Origin: Gammaproteobacteria bacterium
GTDB taxonomy: Bacteria > Pseudomonadota > Gammaproteobacteria > Pseudomonadales > Azotimanducaceae
Assembly: GCA_026708185.1 (NCBI GenBank)
Contig: JAPOVK010000020.1
Span: 34,414-98,413 of the forward strand
Reading direction: 5' to 3'
Length of the DNA: 64,000 bases
Both the position numbers and the translations under genes were made by a program. The notes under the pieces are model-generated. The model saw nothing but the letters and a program-made list of their open reading frames with translations, made no database searches and was not told the DNA's origin. Below, one piece after another: positions 1 to 7,550 of the stretch (position 1 is its first letter; each line of letters opens with the position of its first letter).

Positions 1-27
1 CTGATCGCCATCGAGCGGTGCCGCTAG
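1..27 (+). CDS. possible 3' end of an upstream gene
   Basis: Frame 1 is open from the window edge and ends at a TAG (25-27), giving a tail LIAIERCR. It is followed 25 bases later by the sulfatase start. The fragment is too short to recognise. It may be the C-terminus of a gene in the same operon or a chance open stretch. Confidence 0.25.
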   Translation: MIAIERCR

Positions 28-52
28 CCGCAACGGCGCTTAAGGGGAACCC

Positions 53-1399
53 ATGTCCAACGTCATCGTCTTCATGTCCGACGAGCACAATCCGCGCTAC
101 GCGTCGCCGTACGGCCATCCGTTCGTCGACACGCCCAGTATGCAGCGCCTCGCCGACAACGGTACCGTGTTCGAGCACGCCTACTGCCCGTCGCCGCTTT
201 GCGTGCCCAGCCGTTCGGCCTTCCTGACGGGCAAGCGCGCCCACGCCGTGCAAGCCTACGGCAACACCCGCAACGGCATTCCGCCAGAGACCAACGGCCT
301 TGGCGCCCTACTCGCGGAGCACGGCGTACACACCGCATTCGGCGGGAAGGTCCACGCCTACCGCCCGGTCGACGAACTCGGCTTCTCGGAGACGCTCGCC
401 GCCAACGACGAGGGGTTCGTCTTCGACCCGGCGCAAGAACGCACTCCCCTGGCTGTGCGAGACGGATCGGCGCAACGGCTAAGCCAGTACGGGCCACGCG
501 ACGAGCCCTGGGGCAGGGACGTCGAATACATGGACGCGGCCGTCGCGTGGCTTACCCGGCGAGCGCCGGAGATCGACCGGCCGTGGGCGCTCTACGTGAA
601 TCTCGTGAAACCGCATTTCCCACACTACTGCACGCAGACGCTGTGGGATCCCTACCGCGACCACGGCGACCTGCCCGAGCACGGCGTCGAGGCCGACACG
701 GCGCAACACCCGTACGCGGTCGACCTGCGCACGCATTTCGAACTGCACGACGTGCCCGAGGAACACGTCCGTGGTCTGCGCCGGGGCTACTACGCGTGCG
801 TCACCTTCATCGATCAACAACTCGGCAGGCTGCTGTCGGTGCTCGAAACGTCCGGACTCGCTGACACCACCAACCTGATCTACACCTCCGACCACGGCGA
901 GATGCTCGGCAAGTTCGGCCTGTGGTGGAAGTGCAACCTGCTGGAGGACGCCGCGCGGATTCCCTGCATCGCTGCCGGCCCCGACTTCCCGGCTGGTCAA
1001 CGCATCGCCACGCCGGTCGACCTGCACGACGTGCAGGCGAGCGTTTTCTCAGTCACCGGCGCCGCGCGCCCCGCCGAGTGGAACGGTACCACGCTCGCCA
1101 GCATTGCGCCCAACGACACCGAGCGTGTCGTGTTTTCCGAGTATCACGGACACGGCACGCGCGCTGGTTCATTCATGGTCCGGCGTGGAAACTGGAAGCT
1201 GATCCACAACATCGCGGCGCCGGATCAACTGTTCGATCTGGCTGCGGACCCGGAGGAACTCGAGAGCCGGCTCACGACGAATCCCGAGATCGCGGCGGAC
1301 CTGTCAGGCGTGCTGACCGACATCTGCGATCCCGTCGCGGTGCAGCAGCAAGCCGAGGCGTTCTGGCAGATGCAGGTTGCGCAGTTCGGGCCTCGGTAG
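53..1399 (+). CDS. sulfatase (arylsulfatase family, S1 type)
   Basis: A 448-residue protein predicted to hydrolyse a sulfate ester, probably of a glycan or small organosulfate. The hallmark CVPSR (residues 50-54) is the C-x-P-S-R motif whose cysteine is converted to formylglycine by a maturase. N-terminal metal ligands are in MSDEHN (residues 8-13), and the later metal-site motif SDHGE starts near residue 279. VKPHFPH (186-192) resembles the Lys/His pair of the active site. No clear signal peptide is present, so cytoplasmic action is likely, unlike many secreted sulfatases. An AAGGGGA ribosome-binding site lies just upstream of the ATG. The substrate cannot be told from sequence. It converges on the formyltransferase gene across a short hairpin. 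Confidence 0.93.
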   Translation: MSNVIVFMSDEHNPRYASPYGHPFVDTPSMQRLADNGTVFEHAYCPSPLCVPSRSAFLTGKRAHAVQAYGNTRNGIPPETNGLGALLAEHGVHTAFGGKVHAYRPVDELGFSETLAANDEGFVFDPAQERTPLAVRDGSAQRLSQYGPRDEPWGRDVEYMDAAVAWLTRRAPEIDRPWALYVNLVKPHFPHYCTQTLWDPYRDHGDLPEHGVEADTAQHPYAVDLRTHFELHDVPEEHVRGLRRGYYACVTFIDQQLGRLLSVLETSGLADTTNLIYTSDHGEMLGKFGLWWKCNLLEDAARIPCIAAGPDFPAGQRIATPVDLHDVQASVFSVTGAARPAEWNGTTLASIAPNDTERVVFSEYHGHGTRAGSFMVRRGNWKLIHNIAAPDQLFDLAADPEELESRLTTNPEIAADLSGVLTDICDPVAVQQQAEAFWQMQVAQFGPR

Positions 1400-1422
1400 G
1401 TCGCAATGCGGGCGTGGACGCG

Positions 1423-1440
1423 GCGGACCTGCCGGTCCGC
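1423..1440. terminator. hairpin between convergent genes
   Basis: GCGGACC and GGTCCGC (7-bp perfect stem, 4-nt loop TGCC) lie between the convergent sulfatase and formyltransferase genes. There is no T-tract, so a bidirectional terminator role is inferred from position and stem strength only. Confidence 0.4.
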
Positions 1441-1456
1441 GCGCACCTTGGAAACG

Positions 1457-2371
1457 CTATCCCAGGATGTCGCCCGGCTTGAGTCCGGCGGACGCCGCAA
1501 ACTCGCCAGCCGGGATCTTGCCGCTGCCTTTCGGGCGAACCCGTAGCACCTCGATGCTGCCGCCGGCCGCCGCCACCTCTACGCTCTTCTCGTCAACGCT
1601 CAAGACTTCGCCTGGACGACCATCGCCGTCGCCGCCTCGCTGGGCATCGAAGAGCTGCAACTGGTCCCCGTCGCACAGCGTCCAGGCGCCGGGCTGCGGA
1701 TTGCAGCCGCGAATCAGGTTGTAGACGTCGCCAACGGGCTTCGACCAGTCGATCTCGCCCTGTTCGGCGCGGCACCAGCCCTCGTAGGTCCCGGCGTCGG
1801 GATCCTGGGCGATCTTCGGCGCCTTGCCATCGCGCACCAAGTCCACCGACTCGATCATGGCATCGACGCCCATCGGGAAGAGGTGGTTGAAGTAGACGCT
1901 CCCCAACGTGTCGTCCGGTCCGATGTCCACTTCCTTCTGCAACAGGATCGGGCCCGTGTCGAGACCGTTGTCCGGCCAGAAGATGCTCAAGCCGGTCTTG
2001 GTCTCCCCGAAGATGATCGGCCAGTTGATGGAACTCGGCCCCTTGTGCAACGGCAGCAGCGAGGGGTGGTACTGGATGGTGCCCAAGGTCGGGATGTTCA
2101 GCGCCTCCTCGGGCACGAACAGCGTGACGTAGGCCATCACGCCCAGGTCCGGTTTGAGTTCGCGCATCTGCTCCCAGACCCTCGGGCGACGGAACGACCT
2201 CGGCTGGAACACCGGCAAGCCGCGCTCCACCGCGCATTCCTTCAACGGATCCGGCGGCGCGCCGTCGGCATCCGGCGCGGTGAAGACGCCCACCACGTCT
2301 TCGCCGCGGTCGAGGAGCGCTTCCAACACCGAGCGCCCGAACGCCTGCTGACCGTTGACGATGATCCTCAT
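1457..2371 (-). CDS. 10-formyltetrahydrofolate hydrolase-like formyltransferase
   Basis: A 304-residue folate-dependent formyltransferase-fold protein. The order of motifs (NGQQAFG at the N-terminus, YHPSLLPLHKG at 101-111, NW at 116-117, FWPDNGLDTG at 131-140) matches the N-terminal hydrolase domain of 10-formyl-THF dehydrogenase (ALDH1L type) more closely than methionyl-tRNA formyltransferase. The usual Asn two residues before the catalytic His is absent, as in that family, while His102 and Asp138 are present. It stands alone without an aldehyde dehydrogenase domain. The reaction is predicted to be release or transfer of formate from 10-formyl-THF. It lies 22 bp downstream of a PhyH dioxygenase gene on the same strand and is probably co-transcribed with it. 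A sugar or amino-acid formyltransferase is an alternative. Confidence 0.75.
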   Translation of the reverse strand: MRIIVNGQQAFGRSVLEALLDRGEDVVGVFTAPDADGAPPDPLKECAVERGLPVFQPRSFRRPRVWEQMRELKPDLGVMAYVTLFVPEEALNIPTLGTIQYHPSLLPLHKGPSSINWPIIFGETKTGLSIFWPDNGLDTGPILLQKEVDIGPDDTLGSVYFNHLFPMGVDAMIESVDLVRDGKAPKIAQDPDAGTYEGWCRAEQGEIDWSKPVGDVYNLIRGCNPQPGAWTLCDGDQLQLFDAQRGGDGDGRPGEVLSVDEKSVEVAAAGGSIEVLRVRPKGSGKIPAGEFAASAGLKPGDILG

Positions 2372-2393
2372 GGTTCCCTCCCGTATCGACTCG

Positions 2394-3377
2394 TTATTCC
2401 GCGCCGCGTTGTTCGGCGACCACCGTCGCCATTCCGGGCCACTCGTGCCAGATGTCGCACAACGCCTCGGGGTAGATGGAACGGTTCGCCGACGGCCGGC
2501 GCTCCGGCATGATGCGGAAATAGGCCATCAGCCGCGGTTCCGACCCTTCCACCCTTGTCGCACAGTGCGGGACGGCATGAAGGACTAGAACAGCATCCCC
2601 GGCCGCCATGCGCACCAGCGTGGGCTTCGGCCAGAACCGGCCGTCGGCCGTCTCCACGCCATGCGGTCGAAAGGCCTCGCGCACCGCGTCCGGATAGTGG
2701 CGCAGTCCCGAGGCGTTGGGCGCGCCGGTGTCGACCCGTGGCCAGCCAGGGCCATCGGGACCCAACGGGCCGCCCGCTTCGCGCTGGCCGCGGAAGAACC
2801 TCTCCATCTCGTGGTGGGCGCCCTTCAGCACGCCCACGTTGCCGACGCCCTCCTCGGTCTGGTCGGACAGCGCCACCCCGACCAACGCGGCGAAGTTCAT
2901 GATGTTGACGTTGCGTTCCGGATGACACTTCAAGCAGCCGTTGCGCGACGGGTCGCCGTGCCAGGCGTCATGTTCCTCCGCCGTCATGGCGCGGCTCACA
3001 TCCTGGTGCATCGGGGCGGCCCCGTTCCACAAGCCGTCGAGATGGCCGTGCCAGCCGAAGAAGGGCGTGTCCCGGTCCGGGTAGCCGGACTCGTTGATCC
3101 TCTCGGATGGGTCCCTCGGGAATTGCGACGCCAACTGCACGCCGCGATGGCGCACGATCGGCCCCAATGCCTCGGCGATGATCGCCGCGATGTCCGTGCG
3201 GTTGTAGAGGTCCATGAACACCGCGTCGGTGCCCCGGGCGGGCTCGCCGCCACCGAGCCCGACGAAGATCCGCCGCCGCGCGGCGGCCACCATCTCCGGC
3301 GGGACGACGCCCGGCAGCACGACGAAGCCGTCCCGGTAGAACGACCGCTTCTGCTCGAGGGTCAGGGCTTGTGGCAC
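2394..3377 (-). CDS. phytanoyl-CoA dioxygenase (PhyH) family protein
   Basis: A 327-residue Fe(II)/2-oxoglutarate oxygenase. The iron ligands are readable as H112-x-D114 in GHLDG and a distal histidine in LHAVPHCATR (His271, with Arg275 as the probable 2-oxoglutarate anchor). GTG start. A tract DIWHEWPGM near the C-terminus recurs almost unchanged in the PhyH gene at 30714-31829 (DMWDEWQGM), so the two are paralogues of one subfamily. The insert containing CLKCH (residues 148-152) is not seen in the other three PhyH proteins. It leads a probable two-gene operon with the formyltransferase. The substrate is unknown; hydroxylation or oxidative cleavage of a small organic acid, amine or acyl compound is the family norm. 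Confidence 0.85.
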   Translation of the reverse strand: MPQALTLEQKRSFYRDGFVVLPGVVPPEMVAAARRRIFVGLGGGEPARGTDAVFMDLYNRTDIAAIIAEALGPIVRHRGVQLASQFPRDPSERINESGYPDRDTPFFGWHGHLDGLWNGAAPMHQDVSRAMTAEEHDAWHGDPSRNGCLKCHPERNVNIMNFAALVGVALSDQTEEGVGNVGVLKGAHHEMERFFRGQREAGGPLGPDGPGWPRVDTGAPNASGLRHYPDAVREAFRPHGVETADGRFWPKPTLVRMAAGDAVLVLHAVPHCATRVEGSEPRLMAYFRIMPERRPSANRSIYPEALCDIWHEWPGMATVVAEQRGAE

Positions 3378-3557
3378 AAGCTACGCCTCGAAGACGGCCC
3401 GCCGCGCCAGTCTTCGTTGGAGGTACCGTCTTGGGAGGTGACCATAAGCGCTCAAGTGTAGCGAGGCCCTGTGCGACTTGATAGCGCGCAGTAGTTGACC
3501 GTGCCACCATAGCGGGTCAGGCCACACCTCGATGTGGCCCGAGAGTTGGAGAACCGC

Positions 3558-3980
3558 ATGCCCATCAAGAGAATCTTCGGCATCGTCGAGGACGTGAAGA
3601 AACACATCGAGAACCTGTCCATCGAGCAGTTGAAGGCGGAACTCGGGGACCCCGAGACGCTCGTCGCCGACATCCGCGAGATCCAGGAGCGCGTCGACCT
3701 CGGCACCATACCGGGCTCGAAACACGCCCCCCGCGGCATGCTGGAGTTCTGGGCCGATCCGCAGAGCCCGTACTACCGGGACTGGTTCGAACAGGACAAG
3801 CGGATCGTGCTGTTCTGCGCCGGCGGCGGTCGTTCAGCGCTGGCCGCGAGAGCGCTGATGGACATGGGCTTCACCAACGTCGCCCACGTCGAGCCGGGCT
3901 TCACCGGCTGGCAGGAAGCGGGGGAGGAGATCGAGGACGTGAGCGCGACGAGCCGCTGGGTTCGACGCGAGAACCGCTAG
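3558..3980 (+). CDS. rhodanese-like sulfurtransferase
   Basis: A single-domain rhodanese of 140 residues. The active-site loop CAGGGRS (residues 87-93) carries the persulfide-forming Cys87. Upstream elements of the fold are ADIRE (38-42) and GSKHAPRG (53-60). The start at 3558 is preferred over an in-frame ATG at 3534 because TTGGAGAA sits 5-12 bases upstream of it. It converges on the glutaredoxin-DinB gene and the two stop codons overlap. Likely role: cytoplasmic sulfane-sulfur transfer. The catalytic residue is cysteine, not a recoded codon. Confidence 0.9.
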   Translation: MPIKRIFGIVEDVKKHIENLSIEQLKAELGDPETLVADIREIQERVDLGTIPGSKHAPRGMLEFWADPQSPYYRDWFEQDKRIVLFCAGGGRSALAARALMDMGFTNVAHVEPGFTGWQEAGEEIEDVSATSRWVRRENR

Positions 3981-4711
3981 CCGTCCCAGACGCCCGACGG
4001 CAGCGGCAGGCCGTCGAAATCCCCCGTCGCCAATGGTCGGTCGGGCGTGATGCCAAGCCGCTCAAGCAGCATGGCTTGTTGGCGGACATGTTGAGCCACG
4101 TGCCAGGTGCATCGTTCGAGCACCGCATGAAGCGTGGACGGGCCGAAGAACGTCGCCACCTCGTCGCCGGGGGACAACGGCGACTCGCCCACCAAAGCAG
4201 CGACGACCGTGTCAGATCGCGCGACCAATGCCTTGCGACCGACCTCGGCGTCCGGAATCGCTGCGGAGACGCCGTGGTCGAAATCCGCGCCCGCAGCCAC
4301 CTTCACGTATCCTGCGGCGATCTCGACGATGTGGTTCGCCAGCGCCAAGTTCGTCCGGTCGCGGTTGGGCAGTCGGTCGCTTAGGTTCACGGCCGGGAAC
4401 TGGGCGGTGAGCCGCTTCGACGTCGCCAGAGCGTGCCGCAGCCGGTCAACGAGCATATCCGGAGACAGTGCCGGGGTCGCCTCGTAGTCGACTCCGAGCA
4501 ACTCGGCAACCTGCCCGAGGTCGACGCCCGGCACCCACCGCTCGCCGTCGGCGACTACGGGAACGGCGTCGGCACCGAGATTGCGTAGCCGAGCGAACGC
4601 GTCGCCGTCGTTGGCGATGTCCCTGGAGGCGAAGTCGATCCCACGGACCGACAGGAATTCCTTAATCCTTAGGCAACTGGTTCAGCCGGGTTGCCAGAAG
4701 ACTTCGATCAT
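3977..4711 (-). CDS. candidate selenoprotein: glutaredoxin-DinB fusion (UxxC)
   Basis: Reading from the ATG at 4711, the frame gives MIEVFWQPG, then TGA (complement of 4682-4684, codon 10), then TSCLRIKEFL, and stays open to the TAG at 3977 (244 residues if TGA is read). Residues 1-75 have a glutaredoxin/thioredoxin-like pattern with a cis-Pro region (AVPVVADGERW). TGA falls exactly where the first Cys of CxxC belongs, giving U-T-S-C. The rest is DinB/YfiT-like with a metal-type histidine set (NHIVEIA and WHVAQHVRQ). The ATG overlaps the stop of the upstream PhyH gene as ATGA, which argues that this distant start is real. No frameshift or other lesion is visible. Alternatives are a nonsense mutation, a sequencing error, or a shorter DinB protein starting at GTG 4534. 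Seen: frame, TGA, CxxC position. Inferred: selenocysteine. Confidence 0.72.
4647..4674 (-). promoter_or_regulatory. possible bacterial SECIS-like hairpin after the in-frame UGA
   Basis: Starting 10 nt after the U of UGA, GCC (4674-4672) can pair with GGU (4649-4647). Above an internal loop, AGGAUU (4669-4664) can pair with AA-U-UCCU (4659-4653) with one bulged U, closing the tetraloop AAGG. The loop lies about 20 nt after UGA, the distance seen in bacterial SECIS elements, and a bulged U also occurs in the E. coli fdhF element. The loop lacks the classic GU, so the element is only suggestive; folding was by eye. Confidence 0.35.
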
Positions 4712-5637
4712 TCGAATTGGGACTCCGTTGTCGGCGTCAATGCCAGCGTGGCCGGCGGCCCGTCCGTCAACCAGGGGTAGGCCGAGTAGAGCCCCATCAA
4801 CGCGCAGAACCGGCTGTTGTTGCGCTCGATCATCTCCGGGGTCGTGCTGGCCCAGTAGAGTTCCTGCGCCTGCACATGATCCCGCACGTGCGGTAGCACG
4901 AGTGTCACGCGCTCGCCGGCGGACGTACGCGGCACGGCGCCGTGCCACAGGCTGCCGTGCCAGACGATGACCGAACCCTTCGGCATCTCCAGAACTTCGA
5001 CCTCCGGATGGTCGTGCGCCATCGCGAGATCCGGCGGCACCGGCCGGCAGAAACGATGGCTGCCCGGCCAGACGCACACCGCCCCGTTCTCGCGCGTGTA
5101 GTCGGTCGTCACCCACGTGACGTTGCAGTACTGCGCCACGCTCGGCCACGGCGCCGGGATCTTGCCGCTGTGGTCGGCGTGGAGGCGAAGGGGCTTGGTG
5201 CCTGCCGCCTTCACGAGGCCAGTGGATTGGCTGAGCTTGGCCCGGTAGCCAAGCAGGTAGGTAACGAGTGCACCCGGCGCCCGGGCAAGCAAGGCTTCCT
5301 CGATGATGCGTGCGCGTGGAAGCAGGTGGAAGAGCGTGTTGCCGAGGCCCGACTGAGGTCCGAGATTGCGCGATGCGTCGTCTTCGGCAAGGGCAAGCAG
5401 CGTCTCCCGGAGGTCGTCGAAGAAGTCGACGGGCTTGGCCTTGCCGGGCGGCAGCACGGTGTAGCCGTTGGTCTCGAGGTCGGCAATGTGGGCCTTGAGG
5501 TCCAGGGCCTCGACTTCCCGCTCGAGCGCGGCGCGGGCCGCATCCCCCTTCGGCAGCGGCTCCGCCTCGTACTTCGCCATCGCCATGGCGCGCAACTTGG
5601 CGAGGTGCGCAATCAAGGGTTTCGTGTCCAAGGCCAT
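4708..5637 (-). CDS. phytanoyl-CoA dioxygenase (PhyH) family protein
   Basis: A 309-residue Fe(II)/2-oxoglutarate oxygenase. H153-x-D155 (RLHADH) and His232 (SLWHGAVPR) form the iron triad. PGSHR (191-195) is the family's conserved turn before the second half of the barrel. An N-terminal helical region (residues 1-60) precedes the barrel, as in the PhyH protein at 41373-42362, and the two appear to belong to one subgroup. The ATG at 5637 was chosen because upstream residues look unstructured and overlap the divergent gene. The stop overlaps the start of the glutaredoxin-DinB gene (ATGA), so the two are translationally coupled. Only 22 bp separate it from the divergent aldolase-like gene. Substrate unknown. 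Confidence 0.83.
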   Translation of the reverse strand: MALDTKPLIAHLAKLRAMAMAKYEAEPLPKGDAARAALEREVEALDLKAHIADLETNGYTVLPPGKAKPVDFFDDLRETLLALAEDDASRNLGPQSGLGNTLFHLLPRARIIEEALLARAPGALVTYLLGYRAKLSQSTGLVKAAGTKPLRLHADHSGKIPAPWPSVAQYCNVTWVTTDYTRENGAVCVWPGSHRFCRPVPPDLAMAHDHPEVEVLEMPKGSVIVWHGSLWHGAVPRTSAGERVTLVLPHVRDHVQAQELYWASTTPEMIERNNSRFCALMGLYSAYPWLTDGPPATLALTPTTESQFE

Positions 5638-5659
5638 CCCGGTAACTTTACACGAGCAG

Positions 5660-6349
5660 ATGCAACGAGCGATCGAAAAGCCCGTCGGCACGCCCGTGCG
5701 AGACATCGACACGCCGGCGTTGCTGGTCGACTTAGAGCGCCTCGACGCCAACGTCGGCGTCGTTCAAGGCCCGGCTCGCGCCGAGGCCTGGGTGCACAAG
5801 ACGCCCGCAATAGCCCGCCGCCAGACCGCCGGTAGCAATGTCGTCGGCATCGCCGTGCGCAGCATCGCCGAAGCCGAGGCGTTCGCCAACGCCGGTTTCG
5901 ACGACATTCGCGTACTCCGCCCGTTGGTGACGCCGGCGTCGCAACGGCGCGCCGCGGCGCTCGGCAGGTCGATCCGACTGTGCCTAGCGGACGACGGCGT
6001 TCCGCTCACAGGCGCCGATGCGCTCGACGACGCGGTCACCGTGTCGTCCCACGTGACCAGCGCTCCCGAACCGGGTCGTGCGATCCTGGATTGCGGACAG
6101 AAGGCCATCGGCCGCGACTTCGGCGACCCGACGGTCGTCGGCTACGAGGGCTGGCGCGCATCGGCCGGAAGCGCCGAACACGGCGGGATCGCCTATCCCG
6201 CCGACGCGCCGCAACTGGCCATCGGCGACTGGCTCGAGCTGCGACCCGCGGACGTGGCCAGCGTGTTCTCCCTGCACGACGTCGCCTACGGCGTTCGTGA
6301 CGGCGTACTGGAAGTCGTCTGGGCGATCACCGCGAGAGGCGCGTTTTGA
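5660..6349 (+). CDS. degenerate D-threonine aldolase/alanine racemase-like protein
   Basis: A 229-residue protein related to the fold-type III PLP family of the next gene: DTPALLVDLERLDAN at the start, SIAEAEAFANAGFDDI in the barrel, and a C-terminal domain ending DGVLEVVWAITARG. Compared with that neighbour and with usual family length (about 360-390), some 130 residues of the central barrel are missing. In the region matching RPHGKNHK the PLP lysine position reads Trp (AEAWVHK). The C-terminal metal-binding His-x-Cys/Asp is also not seen. It is therefore likely catalytically dead, either a pseudoenzyme partner of the next gene or a decaying gene with intact frame. Its stop overlaps the TTG start of the next gene (TTGA), implying coupled translation. 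Confidence 0.65.
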   Translation: MQRAIEKPVGTPVRDIDTPALLVDLERLDANVGVVQGPARAEAWVHKTPAIARRQTAGSNVVGIAVRSIAEAEAFANAGFDDIRVLRPLVTPASQRRAAALGRSIRLCLADDGVPLTGADALDDAVTVSSHVTSAPEPGRAILDCGQKAIGRDFGDPTVVGYEGWRASAGSAEHGGIAYPADAPQLAIGDWLELRPADVASVFSLHDVAYGVRDGVLEVVWAITARGAF

Positions 6350-7431
6350 AGATCGGCACGTCCGTCGAGGAACTCGATACGCCGGTCGCGTTGATCGACC
6401 TGGATCGACTAGAACACAACATCGGCGTCATCGCGGCACATTATCGCGACAAGACGATCCGCCTGCGCCCGCACGGCAAGAACCACAAGTCGCCACAGAT
6501 CCTCGGTATGCAGATCGCCGCCGGCGGCACCGTGGGCGGCGTATGCGCCGCCAAGGTCTCCGAGGCCGAGGTGTTCGTGAACAACGGTGCCGACAACGTG
6601 CTGATCGCCAATCAGGTGGTCGACGCGGACAAGATTCTGCGCGTGGCGGCGCTCGCGAGACGGGTAGAAACGACCGTCGCCATCGACAACGAGGTCCACA
6701 TCGAACGGCTCGCCGCCGGGGCCCGCGCCCTCGACACGACGCTCGGCGTTGTCGTCGAAATCGACACCATGATGGGCCGCGGCGGCGTTCGTACGATCGA
6801 GCATGCCGTTACGCTCGCTCGGATCGTGACCGCGACACCGCACCTGCGCTTTCGCGGTGTCATGAGCCACCAAGTGCCCACGCAAAGACCGCCGACCCGG
6901 GCCCAGCGCTTCGAAGAAGGCGGTCGTTACATCGAACACGTGCTCGCCGCCAAACGCGCCATCGAGGCCGCCCGCATCCCGGTGGACATCGTGTCCACGG
7001 GCGAGACATGGACCTACGACGTCGCGGCGACATTTCCAGAGGTCACCGAAATCGAAGGTGGCTCGTACATCGTTATGGAGGTGCCCTACGCGTACATGGA
7101 CGAGTTCCGCTATGCGCTGCGCATCATGGGCCGCGTGGTCGCCCGCCCGGATGGGCGCACGGCCATCGGCGACGTTCCCATCGACGCCATCGCCGCACCG
7201 AACGGACTGCCGACTCTCAAGGGCGTCGACGGCGTGGCGGTGAGCGCTATCGACCACCACGGGATCACGCTGTCGAGCGAAACCGAGGTCCCACTCGGTA
7301 TTGGCGAGGCGTTCACCTTGCTGACCCACCAGCAGGACATGACGGTCAATCGCTGGGACCGCTTCGCTGGCGTCCGCAACGGCGTGGTGGAGACGATCAT
7401 CGAGGCACTGGCGCGCGGCTGCACAAACTGA
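6346..7431 (+). CDS. D-threonine aldolase / D-serine dehydratase-like PLP enzyme
   Basis: A 361-residue PLP enzyme of the alanine-racemase N-terminal fold. RPHGKNHKSP (residues 41-50) contains the predicted PLP lysine (Lys45). DTPVALIDLDRLEHNI marks the first strand. The C-terminal domain carries THQQDMTVNRWD, which is likely to supply the metal site of this family. Family members cleave or dehydrate D-beta-hydroxy amino acids. The start is TTG, overlapping the stop of its degenerate paralogue, with GAGAGG upstream. The exact substrate cannot be assigned. The downstream TonB receptor locus has its own promoter, so this pair forms a separate transcription unit. Confidence 0.82.
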   Translation: MKIGTSVEELDTPVALIDLDRLEHNIGVIAAHYRDKTIRLRPHGKNHKSPQILGMQIAAGGTVGGVCAAKVSEAEVFVNNGADNVLIANQVVDADKILRVAALARRVETTVAIDNEVHIERLAAGARALDTTLGVVVEIDTMMGRGGVRTIEHAVTLARIVTATPHLRFRGVMSHQVPTQRPPTRAQRFEEGGRYIEHVLAAKRAIEAARIPVDIVSTGETWTYDVAATFPEVTEIEGGSYIVMEVPYAYMDEFRYALRIMGRVVARPDGRTAIGDVPIDAIAAPNGLPTLKGVDGVAVSAIDHHGITLSSETEVPLGIGEAFTLLTHQQDMTVNRWDRFAGVRNGVVETIIEALARGCTN

Positions 7432-7444
7432 GCTGTCCGGTTCT

Positions 7445-7473
7445 TTGACAACGTTGTCTTTTTCATCTATAAC
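7445..7473 (+). promoter_or_regulatory. sigma70-like promoter of the TonB receptor locus
   Basis: TTGACA (7445-7450) and TATAAC (7468-7473) are separated by exactly 17 bp, a near-consensus promoter. Predicted transcription start is about 7480. One operator overlaps the -35 box and spacer and another sits at the predicted start, the classic layout for repression. Confidence 0.75.
7447..7458. promoter_or_regulatory. LacI-type operator O1 (GACAACGTTGTC)
   Basis: A perfect 12-bp palindrome with a central CG step, typical of LacI-family sites, overlapping the -35 element. An identical copy starts 34 bp downstream and a one-mismatch copy precedes the LacI-family gene of this locus. Confidence 0.78.
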
Positions 7474-7480
7474 GCCCCAC

Positions 7481-7492
7481 GACAACGTTGTC
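7481..7492. promoter_or_regulatory. LacI-type operator O2 (GACAACGTTGTC)
   Basis: Second perfect copy of the palindrome, centred 34 bp (about three helical turns) from the first and located at the predicted transcription start. Two sites on one helix face suggest cooperative binding. The likely ligand-responsive repressor is encoded at 15728-16759. Confidence 0.78.
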
Positions 7493-7550
7493 ATCGCCCT
7501 GCCAAGAAGCCGGGAACGACAGCAGTGTGCGTGTTCGACGGAGGGCCGCA

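Noticed and set aside
3558..3980. Rhodanese as a second selenoprotein
   Set aside because: Its catalytic codon is cysteine (TGC) and the frame has no internal TGA.
3977..4534. DinB-only gene starting at GTG 4534
   Set aside because: The upstream in-frame sequence encodes a coherent glutaredoxin domain with a coupled ATG; the short version would waste it. Kept as an alternative only.
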